DNA from: Prauserella_A sp040635515
GTDB lineage: Bacteria; Actinomycetota; Actinomycetes; Mycobacteriales; Pseudonocardiaceae
Direction of reading: 5' to 3'
NCBI GenBank assembly: GCA_040635515.1
Contig: JBEYHY010000006.1
Location: forward strand, 62,001 to 126,000
DNA length: 64,000 nt
The notes under the pieces are model-generated. The model was not told the origin of the DNA. It did not search any database and saw nothing but the letters and a program-made list of their open reading frames with translations. The position numbers and the translations under genes are program-made. Below are positions 55,198-63,926 of this stretch, in pieces (the first letter of the stretch is position 1; each line of letters opens with the position of its first letter).

Positions 55198-55944
55198 GTG
55201 GGCGCTGATGCCAGGTCGGTGACGGCCAAGGTGCTCGCCATGCTGGAGGCGTTCACTCCGGCGTCGCCCACGCTTTCGCTGAGTGAACTGGCGCGGCGAG
55301 CGGGTATCTCGCTACCGACGGCGCACCGCAGGGCAGCCGAGCTGGTCGCGTGGGGCGCGCTGGAACGGGGCGCCGACGGCCGCTACCGGATCGGGTTACG
55401 GCTGTGGGAAGTGGCTTCCCTCGCTCCACGCGGACTGGGGTTACGCGATGTGGCGATGCCTTTTCTGGAGGATCTCTACGAGGTGACCCACGAAAACGTC
55501 CAGCTCGCCGTGCGTGAGGGCCTTGAGCTGGTGTTCGTGGAGCGGATCGCGGGAAGGCACGCGGTGCCGGTGCTGACGAGAGTGGGTGGCCGGTTCGCGC
55601 TGCACGCGACGGGAGTGGGGCTCGTGTTGCTGGCCCACGCGCCGGTCGCGGTGCAGGAACAGGCGCTGGCGGCACCGTTGCAGGCGTACACGGCGAAGAC
55701 GATGACCGAGCGGGACCGGCTGCGTGCGGTCCTGGCGGCGGTGCGCAAGAACGGGTACGCGGTGAGCGATGGCCAGGTGACGCTGGACGCCCTTTCGGTG
55801 GCAGCACCGATCCGGGGAGCGGGCGGCGAGGTGGTGGCCGCCGTGTCGCTCGTGGTGCGGGCCGACACCGCGGAACCGATCACGCTGGCCCCCGTCGTCC
55901 AAGCCGCCGCGAGGGGCATTTCCCGAATGCTCGCCCCTGGCTGA
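55198..55944 (+). CDS. IclR-family transcriptional regulator
   Basis: The 248-residue product has an N-terminal winged HTH (LSLSELARRAGISLPTAHRRA, about 28-48) and a C-terminal IclR effector domain with HENVQLAVREGLELVFVERI and GYAVSDGQVTLDALSVAAPI. Start is GTG at 55198 with AGGAG upstream. It follows the reductase by 26 bases and probably controls the oxygenase and MFS genes in response to an aromatic acid. Ends one base before a repeat cluster. Confidence 0.9.
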   Translation: MGADARSVTAKVLAMLEAFTPASPTLSLSELARRAGISLPTAHRRAAELVAWGALERGADGRYRIGLRLWEVASLAPRGLGLRDVAMPFLEDLYEVTHENVQLAVREGLELVFVERIAGRHAVPVLTRVGGRFALHATGVGLVLLAHAPVAVQEQALAAPLQAYTAKTMTERDRLRAVLAAVRKNGYAVSDGQVTLDALSVAAPIRGAGGEVVAAVSLVVRADTAEPITLAPVVQAAARGISRMLAPG

Positions 55945-55972
55945 AACCGCGTTTCGCGGGCTAAACGCGGTT
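55945..55972. repeat. Half-size palindrome of the hairpin repeat
   Basis: AACCGCGTTT and AAACGCGGTT (55945-55954, 55963-55972) separated by CGCGGGCT. It is one arm of the 29-9-29 repeat on its own, directly after the IclR stop and 17 bases before copy D. Confidence 0.65.
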
Positions 55973-55989
55973 CCCGGCCCCGCCCCCAA

Positions 55990-56056
55990 CCGCAGTTAGC
56001 GGGCTAAACGCGGTACTTAGCGTGCACAAGTACCGCGTTTCGCCCGCGAAATGTCG
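55990..56056. repeat. 29-9-29 hairpin repeat, copy D
   Basis: Arms at 55990-56018 and 56028-56056 with a nine-base loop AGCGTGCAC; 23 of 29 positions pair. The inner ends are again GGTACTT and AAGTACC. It lies between IclR and the DUF2630 gene. The outer end of the right arm is diverged. Confidence 0.75.
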
Positions 56057-56105
56057 TTGGGGGCTCGCGGGCGTACGGTGACCAAAGGCAGGGAAAGGAG
56101 TCCCC

Positions 56106-56450
56106 ATGGCCGCACAGGACGGGCAGGGAAGGAACACGGGACCCGGCGCGAAAGATCCACTCGACACCGGCCGCGGCCTCGACAATCCCGGCAGCCCCGG
56201 CACTCCCGGCGATCCCGACAATCCCATCGCTCGCATCGACGAACTCATCACCGAAGAACACGAACTCCGTTCACGCGCGACGGGTAAAGGACTGACGGAC
56301 GAGGACCGCACCCGGCTCCGCGAGGTCGAGCAGCGCCTAGACCAGTGCTGGGACCTGCTGCGCCAGCGCAGGGCCCGCGCCGAATTCGGCGAAAACCCCA
56401 GCGAAGCCACGGTTCGTCCGGCCAGCGAGGTCGAGTCGTACCGGCAGTGA
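56106..56450 (+). CDS. DUF2630 family protein
   Basis: The 114-residue product has a disordered glycine/proline-rich N-terminus (1-40) and the DUF2630 core: ARIDELITEEHELRSRATG, GLTDEDRTRLREVEQRLDQC, WDLLRQRRARAEFGENPSEA, and a VRPASEVESYRQ tail. These small actinobacterial proteins have no known function. The ATG at 56106 has AAAGGAG. Downstream is ctaD after 116 bases. Confidence 0.85.
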   Translation: MAAQDGQGRNTGPGAKDPLDTGRGLDNPGSPGTPGDPDNPIARIDELITEEHELRSRATGKGLTDEDRTRLREVEQRLDQCWDLLRQRRARAEFGENPSEATVRPASEVESYRQ

Positions 56451-56566
56451 CACAACCAGCCTTCAGCGGGATGCGACAGCCGGGCGTCGGGGCTACCGTA
56501 TTCCTGACCTGACCCGACCCGCGATGCAGCGGGCCAGGGCCGCACCCACGCCGGTGGAGGTGCACC

Positions 56567-58300
56567 TTGGACACTCAGCTCGGTATGCGGCCGACGAGAA
56601 TCCAGCGTCCAGCCCCGCATTCGGGAAAACGGGGCCAGGGACTACTGGCTCTCCTGCGCACCACCGATCACAAGAAGATCGGCATGATGTACCTCGTCAC
56701 CGCCATGGTCTTCTTCATGATCGGCGGAATTCTCGCCCTGCTCATGCGGGGCGAACTCGCGAGGCCGGGTCTGCAATTCCTGTCGCAGGAGCAGTACAAC
56801 CAGCTCTTCACGATGCACGGCACCGTCATGCTGCTGCTCTACGCGACACCCATTTTGTTCGCATTCGCCAATCTCGTGCTTCCGCTACAGATCGGCTCCC
56901 CCGACGTCGCCTTTCCCCGGCTGAACGCCTTTTCCTACTGGCTGTTCCTCTTCGGTGGCACGATCGTGGTCGCCTCACTGCTCACTCCGGCGGGTGGCGC
57001 CGACTTCGGCTGGACCGCCTACACACCGCTGTCCCGACCCGAGTACTCCGCCGGCGTGGGCGGCGACCTGTGGATCATGGGTTTGATCGTGTCGGGCCTC
57101 GGCACCATTCTCGGCGCCGTCAACATGATCACCACCATCGTCTGTCTTCGCGGGCCGGGAATGACGATGTGGCGGATGCCGATCTTCACCTGGAACATCC
57201 TGTTCACCAGCGTGCTCGTGCTCGCGGCATTCCCGATTCTCACCGCGGCGCTCTTCGCGCTCGCAGCCGACCGGCATATCGGCGCGCACGTCTTCGACCC
57301 CGCCAACGGCGGCGCGATTCTCTGGCAGCACCTGTTCTGGTTCTTCGGCCACCCCGAGGTCTACATCGTCGCGCTGCCGTTCTTCGGCATCGTCACCGAA
57401 ATCATCCCGGTGTTCAGCCGCAAACCACTCTTCGGCTACCGCCTCATGGTGTTCGCGACCATGGGCATCACCGCGTTGTCGTTCGTCGTGTGGGCTCACC
57501 ACATGTTCGCGACCGGTGCCGTGCTGCTTCCGTTCTTCTCACTGCTGACGTTCCTGATCGCGGTTCCGACCGGTATCAAATTCTTCAACTGGATCGGCAC
57601 CATGTGGAAAGGCAGCATCACGTTCGAAACGCCGATGCTGTGGTCGCTGGGCTTTCTCGTGACGTTCCTGCTCGGCGGCCTCACCGGCGTCATACTCGCC
57701 GCGCCCGCACTGGACTTCCACGTCACCGACAGCTATTTCGTCGTCGCCCACTTCCACTACGTCCTGTTCGGCACGATCGTTTTCGCGACCTTCGCCGGCA
57801 TCTATTTCTGGTTCCCGAAATTCACCGGCCGGATGCTCAACGAACCGCTGGGCAAGCTGCACTTCTGGCTGACCTTCCTCGGCTTCCACCTCACCTTCCT
57901 CATCCAGCACTGGCTGGGTGACGAAGGGATGCCGCGCCGCTACGCCGACTACCTGCCTTCGGACGGCTTCACGACGCTCAACACGATCTCGACGATCGGC
58001 GCTTTCGTACTCGGCCTCTCGATGCTTCCGTTCCTGTGGAACGTGGTGCGCAGCTACCGCTACGGCGAGGTCGTCACCGTCGACGATCCGTGGGGCTTCG
58101 GCAACTCGCTGGAATGGGCGACATCCTGTCCTCCACCTCGGCACAACTTCACCGAACTGCCCAAGATCCGCTCCGAACGACCCGCGTTCGAACTGCACTA
58201 TCCGCACCTGATCGAACGCATGCGCCAAGAAGGCCACATCACGCTCACCGGCAAGGCGATCCCGCACGAAGAAGAGGAGCAGATCGAGAGTCCGCGCTGA
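56567..58300 (+). CDS. ctaD: Cytochrome c oxidase subunit I (aa3 type)
   Basis: The 577-residue product is the haem-copper subunit, with 12 membrane segments. Visible ligands: H84 in FTMHGTVM (haem a), HPEVYIV with the His-Tyr pair of CuB, WAHHMF (two CuB histidines), and VAHFHYVLFG (haem a3 and a). The TTG at 56567 has a GGAGGT site five bases upstream and is chosen; ATG at 56585 is an alternative. Subunits II and III are not nearby. Ends in a charged EEEEQIESPR tail. Confidence 0.95.
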   Translation: MDTQLGMRPTRIQRPAPHSGKRGQGLLALLRTTDHKKIGMMYLVTAMVFFMIGGILALLMRGELARPGLQFLSQEQYNQLFTMHGTVMLLLYATPILFAFANLVLPLQIGSPDVAFPRLNAFSYWLFLFGGTIVVASLLTPAGGADFGWTAYTPLSRPEYSAGVGGDLWIMGLIVSGLGTILGAVNMITTIVCLRGPGMTMWRMPIFTWNILFTSVLVLAAFPILTAALFALAADRHIGAHVFDPANGGAILWQHLFWFFGHPEVYIVALPFFGIVTEIIPVFSRKPLFGYRLMVFATMGITALSFVVWAHHMFATGAVLLPFFSLLTFLIAVPTGIKFFNWIGTMWKGSITFETPMLWSLGFLVTFLLGGLTGVILAAPALDFHVTDSYFVVAHFHYVLFGTIVFATFAGIYFWFPKFTGRMLNEPLGKLHFWLTFLGFHLTFLIQHWLGDEGMPRRYADYLPSDGFTTLNTISTIGAFVLGLSMLPFLWNVVRSYRYGEVVTVDDPWGFGNSLEWATSCPPPRHNFTELPKIRSERPAFELHYPHLIERMRQEGHITLTGKAIPHEEEEQIESPR

Positions 58301-58320
58301 GCACGTGCGAGACTCGGGCG

Positions 58321-58803
58321 GTGGCTGACCGAGATCGAGACGACGAGGGGCGCGCCCGCAACGCACGACCACGGGACGGCCTCGGCCGCCCCCTCCCCTA
58401 CGGCACGCCAGGCGTCGAACGCCAACCGGAGGGCGTCGTACGCACCGCCGACGCCGCGCTCCGCGAAGCACAAACCCTGTTGGACGAGGGAAAACCGTTC
58501 CACGCCCACGAGGTCTTCGAAGACGCGTGGAAATCAGGCCCCGAATCCGAACGCGAACTGTGGCGAGGCCTTGCCCAGCTCGCGGTCGGCATCACCCACG
58601 CTGCCAGGGGAAATCCCACGGGCGCCGCGTCCTTGCTGCGCAGGGGTGCCGACAACATCACGCCGTTCGGAAGCGCCCCGCCACACGGCATCGACATCGC
58701 GGGACTGACGGCATGGGCACACGCGCTCGCGGACGGGCTGCCCGGACGTCAGGGCCCGCCCGACGCCGCCGCCATCGCACCCGTTTTGCGCGCTCGGTAC
58801 TGA
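58321..58803 (+). CDS. DUF309 domain protein
   Basis: The 160-residue product has a charged N-terminus and the DUF309 core: REAQTLLDEGKPFHAHEVFED, AWKSGPESERELWRGLAQLA, VGITHAARGNPTGAASLLRRG. The histidines and glutamates suggest a metal-binding helical bundle; activity is unknown. Start is GTG at 58321, 20 bases after the ctaD stop. Confidence 0.8.
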   Translation: MADRDRDDEGRARNARPRDGLGRPLPYGTPGVERQPEGVVRTADAALREAQTLLDEGKPFHAHEVFEDAWKSGPESERELWRGLAQLAVGITHAARGNPTGAASLLRRGADNITPFGSAPPHGIDIAGLTAWAHALADGLPGRQGPPDAAAIAPVLRARY

Positions 58804-58838
58804 AACTGGCCACAATGGACTGTCCAGGTCGGCGAGGT

Positions 58839-58868
58839 GCCGCCGGGACGCGCTCGCATCCCGGCGGC
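58839..58868. terminator. Hairpin between convergent DUF309 and formaldehyde dehydrogenase genes
   Basis: GCCGCCGGGA (58839-58848) and complement (58859-58868) with a ten-base loop; six bases from the dehydrogenase stop and 36 from the DUF309 stop. No U tract. Confidence 0.6.
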
Positions 58869-58874
58869 CACGCC

Positions 58875-60089
58875 TCAAGCCCTGATCATGCCGTGCGGGT
58901 CGAGCACGAACTTCTTCGCGGCGCCATGGTCGAAGTCCGCGTAGCCGTTCGGCGCCTGGCCGAGCGGCAGCACGGTGGCGTTGACCGCCTTCGCGATCTG
59001 CGCCTTGTCGCTGAGAATCATGTTCATCAGCAACCGGTTGTACTTCTTCACCGGACATTGGCCGGTCGTGAACGAATGCGACTTGGCCCAGCCGAGCCCG
59101 ATCCGCACACCGAGCTGGCCGACCTTGGCGTTGTCGTCGACCCCGCCCGGATCACCGGTGACGTAGAGACCCGGAATACCGAGTGAGGCACCGGCCCTCG
59201 CGATCGTCATGATGTCGTTGAGCACCGTCGCGGGTTGCTCGGCGGCGTCCCTTCCGTGCCCTCGTGCCTCGAACCCGACCGCGTCGACGGCGGCGTCGAC
59301 CACCGGCTCGCCCGTGATCTCCTTGATCATGTCAGCGAGTTCGGCCGACTCCCGCAAATCGACGGTCTCGCAACCGAAACTGCGAGCCTGTTCGAGCCGC
59401 TCGGGAATCATGTCGCCGACGATGACGATCGAGGCACCGAGCAGCTGCGCCGCGTGCGCGGCGGCGAGACCGACAGGACCTGCCCCCGCGACGTACACGG
59501 TCGAACCCGTTGTGACGCCCGCCGTGTAGGCACCGTGATAGCCGGTGGGGAAAATATCCGACAGCATCGTCAGATCGAGAATCTTCTCCAGGGCCTGGTC
59601 CCTGTCAGGGAACGGCAACAGGTTGAAGTCGGCGTAAGGCACCATGACGTACTCGGCCTGACCACCGATCCAGCCGCCCATGTCGACGTAGCCGTAAGCC
59701 GCGCCGGGCCGAGCGGGATTGACGTTCAAGCAGATACCGGTCTTGCCCTCATTGCACATCCGGCACCGGCCGCAGGCGATGTTGAACGGCACGGAACAGA
59801 TGTCGCCCTGCTTGACGAACAGCACATCCTCGCCTGCCTCAACCACCTCTCCGGTGATCTCATGCCCCAATGTCTGCCCGACAGGGGCAGTCGTGCGACC
59901 GCGCACCATGTGCTGATCGCTGCCACAGATGTTGGTCGACACGATCTTCAGGATCGCGGCGTGCGGCGCTTTGCGCGGCAATCCCAGTCCCTGCACGACA
60001 TCGTTGGGAAGTTCGAGCTTGGGATAGTCGATCGACTCGACGGAAACCTGTCCTGGCCCTTGGTATACGACTACTTGGTTACCCGGCAT
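58875..60089 (-). CDS. fdhA: Glutathione-independent formaldehyde dehydrogenase, zinc type
   Basis: NAD-dependent zinc alcohol dehydrogenase-family enzyme that oxidises formaldehyde to formate without a thiol. The 404-residue product has catalytic zinc ligands C55 in NICGSDQH, H76-E77 in GHE; structural zinc cysteines C106, C109, C112 and C120; and GAGPVGLAAAHAA for NAD. Length and the N-terminus (MPGNQVVVYQGPGQVSVESI) are those of the Pseudomonas putida enzyme. It could dispose of formaldehyde released by an O-demethylase such as the oxygenase at 52952. Confidence 0.9.
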   Translation of the reverse strand: MPGNQVVVYQGPGQVSVESIDYPKLELPNDVVQGLGLPRKAPHAAILKIVSTNICGSDQHMVRGRTTAPVGQTLGHEITGEVVEAGEDVLFVKQGDICSVPFNIACGRCRMCNEGKTGICLNVNPARPGAAYGYVDMGGWIGGQAEYVMVPYADFNLLPFPDRDQALEKILDLTMLSDIFPTGYHGAYTAGVTTGSTVYVAGAGPVGLAAAHAAQLLGASIVIVGDMIPERLEQARSFGCETVDLRESAELADMIKEITGEPVVDAAVDAVGFEARGHGRDAAEQPATVLNDIMTIARAGASLGIPGLYVTGDPGGVDDNAKVGQLGVRIGLGWAKSHSFTTGQCPVKKYNRLLMNMILSDKAQIAKAVNATVLPLGQAPNGYADFDHGAAKKFVLDPHGMIRA

Positions 60090-60183
60090 GTCAAAACCCC
60101 TTTGTCTGATCGCCGGTTTTTTGACGCAACCCGAACGTAACCGCTACCTGTTGGTTTGACCAGGCGCGGGCAACTCCCGCTGT

Positions 60184-61404
60184 TCAGCCAACCGTCTTGA
60201 ACTCGATCTCTGGGTACTCGGCGGAGGGTCCGTCGAGAATGGGGCTCTGCTTTCCGGCGAGGAAACGCTGGAAGAACGCCGTCGTGTAGTCGAGGACGAT
60301 GTCCTGCGACCGCTGATCACCGATGTCGCCGAAGTTCGCCGTCCATGCCTCGGGCGGCATCATGTCGCTCAGGCCCCACTTGTCCGCGCTGCCACCGACG
60401 TCGACGAACCGGTAGTGCCCTGAATCGACCAGGCGCAACCACTGATGCCAGCCGGTGAGCGCGGGGAGGAAGTCGGCCCAGCTCGGATCCTGCACTTCGT
60501 CGTGATAGTCGCTGCCGACGACGAGGAACGGCTTGTCCAGTCCCGCTTTCCTCACCGGACCCACGATGAGCCCGTCGAGGTCGACGCCGGCGTCGAGCCT
60601 CGGGTCCTCGGCGAGTGATTGGGCCGCTGTCGAACCCCCGAAGGAGTGACCCATGATCCCGACACGGTCGAGGTCGAGCGACCGCGCCACCCCGGGTGGC
60701 AGCGGCGAGCGGCCCGTGCTCTGCCACTCGGTGAGCTGGTCGAGGACGAAGCGGACATCGCCGACCCTCGTCTCCTGGAGCCGGTTGAGGACCGCGTCGT
60801 ACTTCTCGCTGAAGGGGTCGCCCCCGGCCAGGCAGAACTCCGGATCGGACGTACGAACGAAACGGCCGTCGGGAAACTCGACACCATCAGATTCATGCGT
60901 GCTACCCAGCGCGACCACGACGAATCCGTTGCTGGCAAGCCGTTCGTTCAGCGCGGTGGTGTCGGTGCGGGAGGCACAGATCCCGTGGTAAAAGACGACG
61001 ACCGGCCGGTCACCCCGCATGACGGGGGCATCGAGCAGGCTGTTGGTGGGAGCGCCTTCGATCGCACCGTCGGGGAGCCCGTAGTAGTACTGGATGGCCG
61101 CCGCTTCCTGCGGCTGCGCGTACGGGGCGCGCTCATGCCATGGCGATGGCAACGCCGGGTACCAGACCTGCGCCATCAGCTCACGGTCGCCACCATCCGG
61201 CGCGAGGTCGTCGACCCGGTTCTCGTCAACCAGGTGCACCAGGCTCGTCCCCGGCTGATACGGCCCTTCCGGTTCGGGCAGGTGGATCTGGTTGCCTTCC
61301 TCCTGCGCCGCGACGGAGGCCGGCAGCGCGACAGCGCACAGCGCAGCGACCGCCACCGTCGCGACACCGCGTGAAACCCCCCGAGTGAAACCCATTCCTC
61401 GCAT
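60184..61404 (-). CDS. Secreted alpha/beta hydrolase, PAF-acetylhydrolase-like
   Basis: The 406-residue product has a signal peptide (about 1-31, ending SVAA) and an alpha/beta hydrolase domain with nucleophile serine in GHSFGG, an aspartate in LDGLIVGP, and a histidine in DSGHYRFVD. FYHGICASRTDT holds the oxyanion region. It is like platelet-activating-factor acetylhydrolases and cutinase-like esterases. ATG at 61404 is chosen; 61395 is an alternative. Probably extracellular esterase. Confidence 0.8.
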   Translation of the reverse strand: MRGMGFTRGVSRGVATVAVAALCAVALPASVAAQEEGNQIHLPEPEGPYQPGTSLVHLVDENRVDDLAPDGGDRELMAQVWYPALPSPWHERAPYAQPQEAAAIQYYYGLPDGAIEGAPTNSLLDAPVMRGDRPVVVFYHGICASRTDTTALNERLASNGFVVVALGSTHESDGVEFPDGRFVRTSDPEFCLAGGDPFSEKYDAVLNRLQETRVGDVRFVLDQLTEWQSTGRSPLPPGVARSLDLDRVGIMGHSFGGSTAAQSLAEDPRLDAGVDLDGLIVGPVRKAGLDKPFLVVGSDYHDEVQDPSWADFLPALTGWHQWLRLVDSGHYRFVDVGGSADKWGLSDMMPPEAWTANFGDIGDQRSQDIVLDYTTAFFQRFLAGKQSPILDGPSAEYPEIEFKTVG

Positions 61405-61554
61405 GCCGGTGATCTTCGCAGACCGTGACGAAAGAGTCACCGGCAGGCTCGGTGAGCTCTCTCTCCATAGTGGACGACCGAGGTGACGAAGCCGCGCGCC
61501 ACCGGACACGAGCCGGTAGCGTCACATGCGGATTGGTCGCCTACGGGGGTGGAC

Positions 61555-63915
61555 ATGCCCGCACACGCTGTCACCACACTGGATACCGGCGAACTGAGAG
61601 AGCTCGACGCCTACTGGAGGGCGGCGAACTACCTGTCCGTCGGGCAGATCTATTTGCTGGACAACCCGTTGCTCGCCGAACCGCTGCGCCGTGAGCACAT
61701 CAAACCGCGGCTGCTCGGCCACTGGGGAACCACGCCCGGCCTCAATTTCCTGTGCGCCCACCTCAACCGGGTCATCAAGCTCCGCGACCTCGACCTGATG
61801 TACGTCATCGGGCCTGGCCACGGCGGTCCCGCGATGTGGGCCAACGCATGGCTGGAAGGCACGTGCGGCGAGGCGTACCCGCACATCGGTCAGGACGCAC
61901 GCGGGATCAAGGCGCTGTTCAAGCAGTTCTCGTTTCCCGGTGGCGTGCCGAGCCACGTCTCCCCCGACATCCCGGGATCCATCCACGAAGGTGGCGAACT
62001 CGGCTACTCGCTGGCCCACGCCTATGGCGCGGCGCTCGACAACCCCGGCCTCGTGGTGGCGTGCGTGATCGGCGACGGCGAGGCGGAAACGGGTCCGCTC
62101 GCGGCGAGCTGGCACGCCAACAAGTTCGCCAATGCGAGCAGGGACGGCGCGGTACTGCCGATTCTGCACCTCAACGGCTACAAGATCGCCAATCCGACCC
62201 TGCTGGCCAGGATGCCCGCCGCCGAACTGGACCAGCTTCTGCGGGGATACGGCTACCTGCCCTACTACGTCGAAGGCAGCGAACCGGAGGCCATGCACCA
62301 GGCGATGGCCGCGACACTGGACGCGGCCCTCGACGACATCTCCGGCATCAAGAAGGCGCGCGTCGGCGCCCGGCCACGCTGGCCCATGATCGTGTTGCGC
62401 TCACCGAAAGGCTGGACCGGCCCCGCCGAGGTCGACGGCGTCCCCGTCGAAGGCACCTGGCGCGCACACCAGGTGCCGCTGTCCGGCGTGAGGGACAACC
62501 CCGACCACCTCGCGCAACTCGAACGATGGATGCGCTCGTACGGGCCCGAGCAGCTGTTCGACGCCGAGGGAAGGCCGGTCGAACAGGTCAGGGCAGGCGC
62601 GCCGGCCGGAATCCGCAGGATGGGCGCCAATCCACACGCCAACGGCGGCGAACTCCTGCGGCCGCTCGACCTTCCCGACTTCCGCGAGCATGCCGTCGAC
62701 GTGCCGAAGCCGGGCGGCTCGACGTCGGAGCCGACCAGGACACTCGGAAAGTGGCTTCGCGACGTCACGGCCGCCAACCAGCCCGAAGGCAACTTCCGGT
62801 TGTTCGGTCCCGACGAGACCGCGTCCAACCGGCTGGATGCCGTCTACGAGGTCACAGGGAAGCAGTGGCAGGAAAAGGTTCTCGACACCGACGAGCACCT
62901 GACCCACGAGGGCAGGGTCGTCGAGGTCCTTTCCGAGCACCTGTGCCAGGGCCTGCTCGAAGGCTATCTGCTGACCGGAAGGCACGGCCTCTTCTCCTGT
63001 TATGAGGCGTTCGTGCACATCGTCGACTCGATGTTCAATCAGCACGCGAAATGGCTCAAGGCCTCGCATCAGCTCGACTGGCGGCGGCCGATCGCTTCAC
63101 TCAACTACCTGCTGACCTCACACGTCTGGCGGCAGGATCACAACGGCTTCTCGCACCAGGATCCCGGGTTCATCGATCACGCGGTCAACAAGAAGGCCGA
63201 GGTGATCAGGGTCTACCTGCCGCCGGACACCAACACGTTGCTCTCCGTCGCCGATCACTGCCTGCGCAGCAGGGACTACGTCAACATCGTCGTCGCGGGG
63301 AAGAACGAGCAACCCGACTGGCTCAGCATGGAAGAGGCCATCCTGCACAACACGCGGGGCGCGGGCATCTGGGAATGGGCGAGCACCGACACCGACGGCG
63401 AACCCGACGTCGTGCTCGCGTGCGCGGGCGACGCGCCGACGCTGGAGGTACTCGCGGCGACCGCCCTGCTCAGGCAACACCTGCCGGAGCTCAAGGTGCG
63501 GGTGGTCAACGTCGTCGACCTCATGCGGCTGCAACCGGACACCGAGCATCCGCACGGCATGACCGACAGGGAATTCGACACCCTCTTCACGCCGGACAAG
63601 CCGGTGATCTTCGCGTATCACGGATATCCGTGGCTCATCCACCGGCTCACCTACCGGCGCACCAATCATCACAACCTGCACGTCCGTGGCTACAAGGAAG
63701 AAGGAACCACGACGACGCCGTTCGACATGCTCGTCGTCAACGACATGGACCGGTTCAAGCTGTGCGTCGACGTGCTCGATCGTGTGCCCGGTTTGGGGCC
63801 ACGCAACGCCCGCCTCCGGCAGGAGTTCGTCGACAAGAGGACCCGCCACCACTCGTGGATCAGGGAGTACGGGGAGGACCTGCCCGAGGTCCGTGACTGG
63901 GCCTGGCCGTACTGA
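61555..63915 (+). CDS. xfp: Xylulose-5-phosphate/fructose-6-phosphate phosphoketolase
   Basis: ThDP enzyme that cleaves xylulose-5-P or fructose-6-P with phosphate to give acetyl-P. The 786-residue product has the phosphoketolase motifs GPGHGGPAMWANAW, SHVSPDIPGSIHEGGELGYSL, GDGEAETGPLAASWH (ThDP) and LTSHVWRQDHNGFSHQDPG. ATG at 61555 follows a GGGGG stretch; GTG at 61549 is also possible. Acetate kinase begins 11 bases after the stop, completing acetyl-P to acetate with ATP. Confidence 0.95.
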   Translation: MPAHAVTTLDTGELRELDAYWRAANYLSVGQIYLLDNPLLAEPLRREHIKPRLLGHWGTTPGLNFLCAHLNRVIKLRDLDLMYVIGPGHGGPAMWANAWLEGTCGEAYPHIGQDARGIKALFKQFSFPGGVPSHVSPDIPGSIHEGGELGYSLAHAYGAALDNPGLVVACVIGDGEAETGPLAASWHANKFANASRDGAVLPILHLNGYKIANPTLLARMPAAELDQLLRGYGYLPYYVEGSEPEAMHQAMAATLDAALDDISGIKKARVGARPRWPMIVLRSPKGWTGPAEVDGVPVEGTWRAHQVPLSGVRDNPDHLAQLERWMRSYGPEQLFDAEGRPVEQVRAGAPAGIRRMGANPHANGGELLRPLDLPDFREHAVDVPKPGGSTSEPTRTLGKWLRDVTAANQPEGNFRLFGPDETASNRLDAVYEVTGKQWQEKVLDTDEHLTHEGRVVEVLSEHLCQGLLEGYLLTGRHGLFSCYEAFVHIVDSMFNQHAKWLKASHQLDWRRPIASLNYLLTSHVWRQDHNGFSHQDPGFIDHAVNKKAEVIRVYLPPDTNTLLSVADHCLRSRDYVNIVVAGKNEQPDWLSMEEAILHNTRGAGIWEWASTDTDGEPDVVLACAGDAPTLEVLAATALLRQHLPELKVRVVNVVDLMRLQPDTEHPHGMTDREFDTLFTPDKPVIFAYHGYPWLIHRLTYRRTNHHNLHVRGYKEEGTTTTPFDMLVVNDMDRFKLCVDVLDRVPGLGPRNARLRQEFVDKRTRHHSWIREYGEDLPEVRDWAWPY

Positions 63916-63926
63916 TCGGGGTCCCC

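Noticed and set aside
60166..60180. Small hairpin GCGGG-CAACT-CCCGC between the hydrolase and formaldehyde dehydrogenase genes
   Set aside because: Only five base pairs, upstream of the hydrolase stop on the wrong side for its terminator; likely chance in GC-rich DNA.
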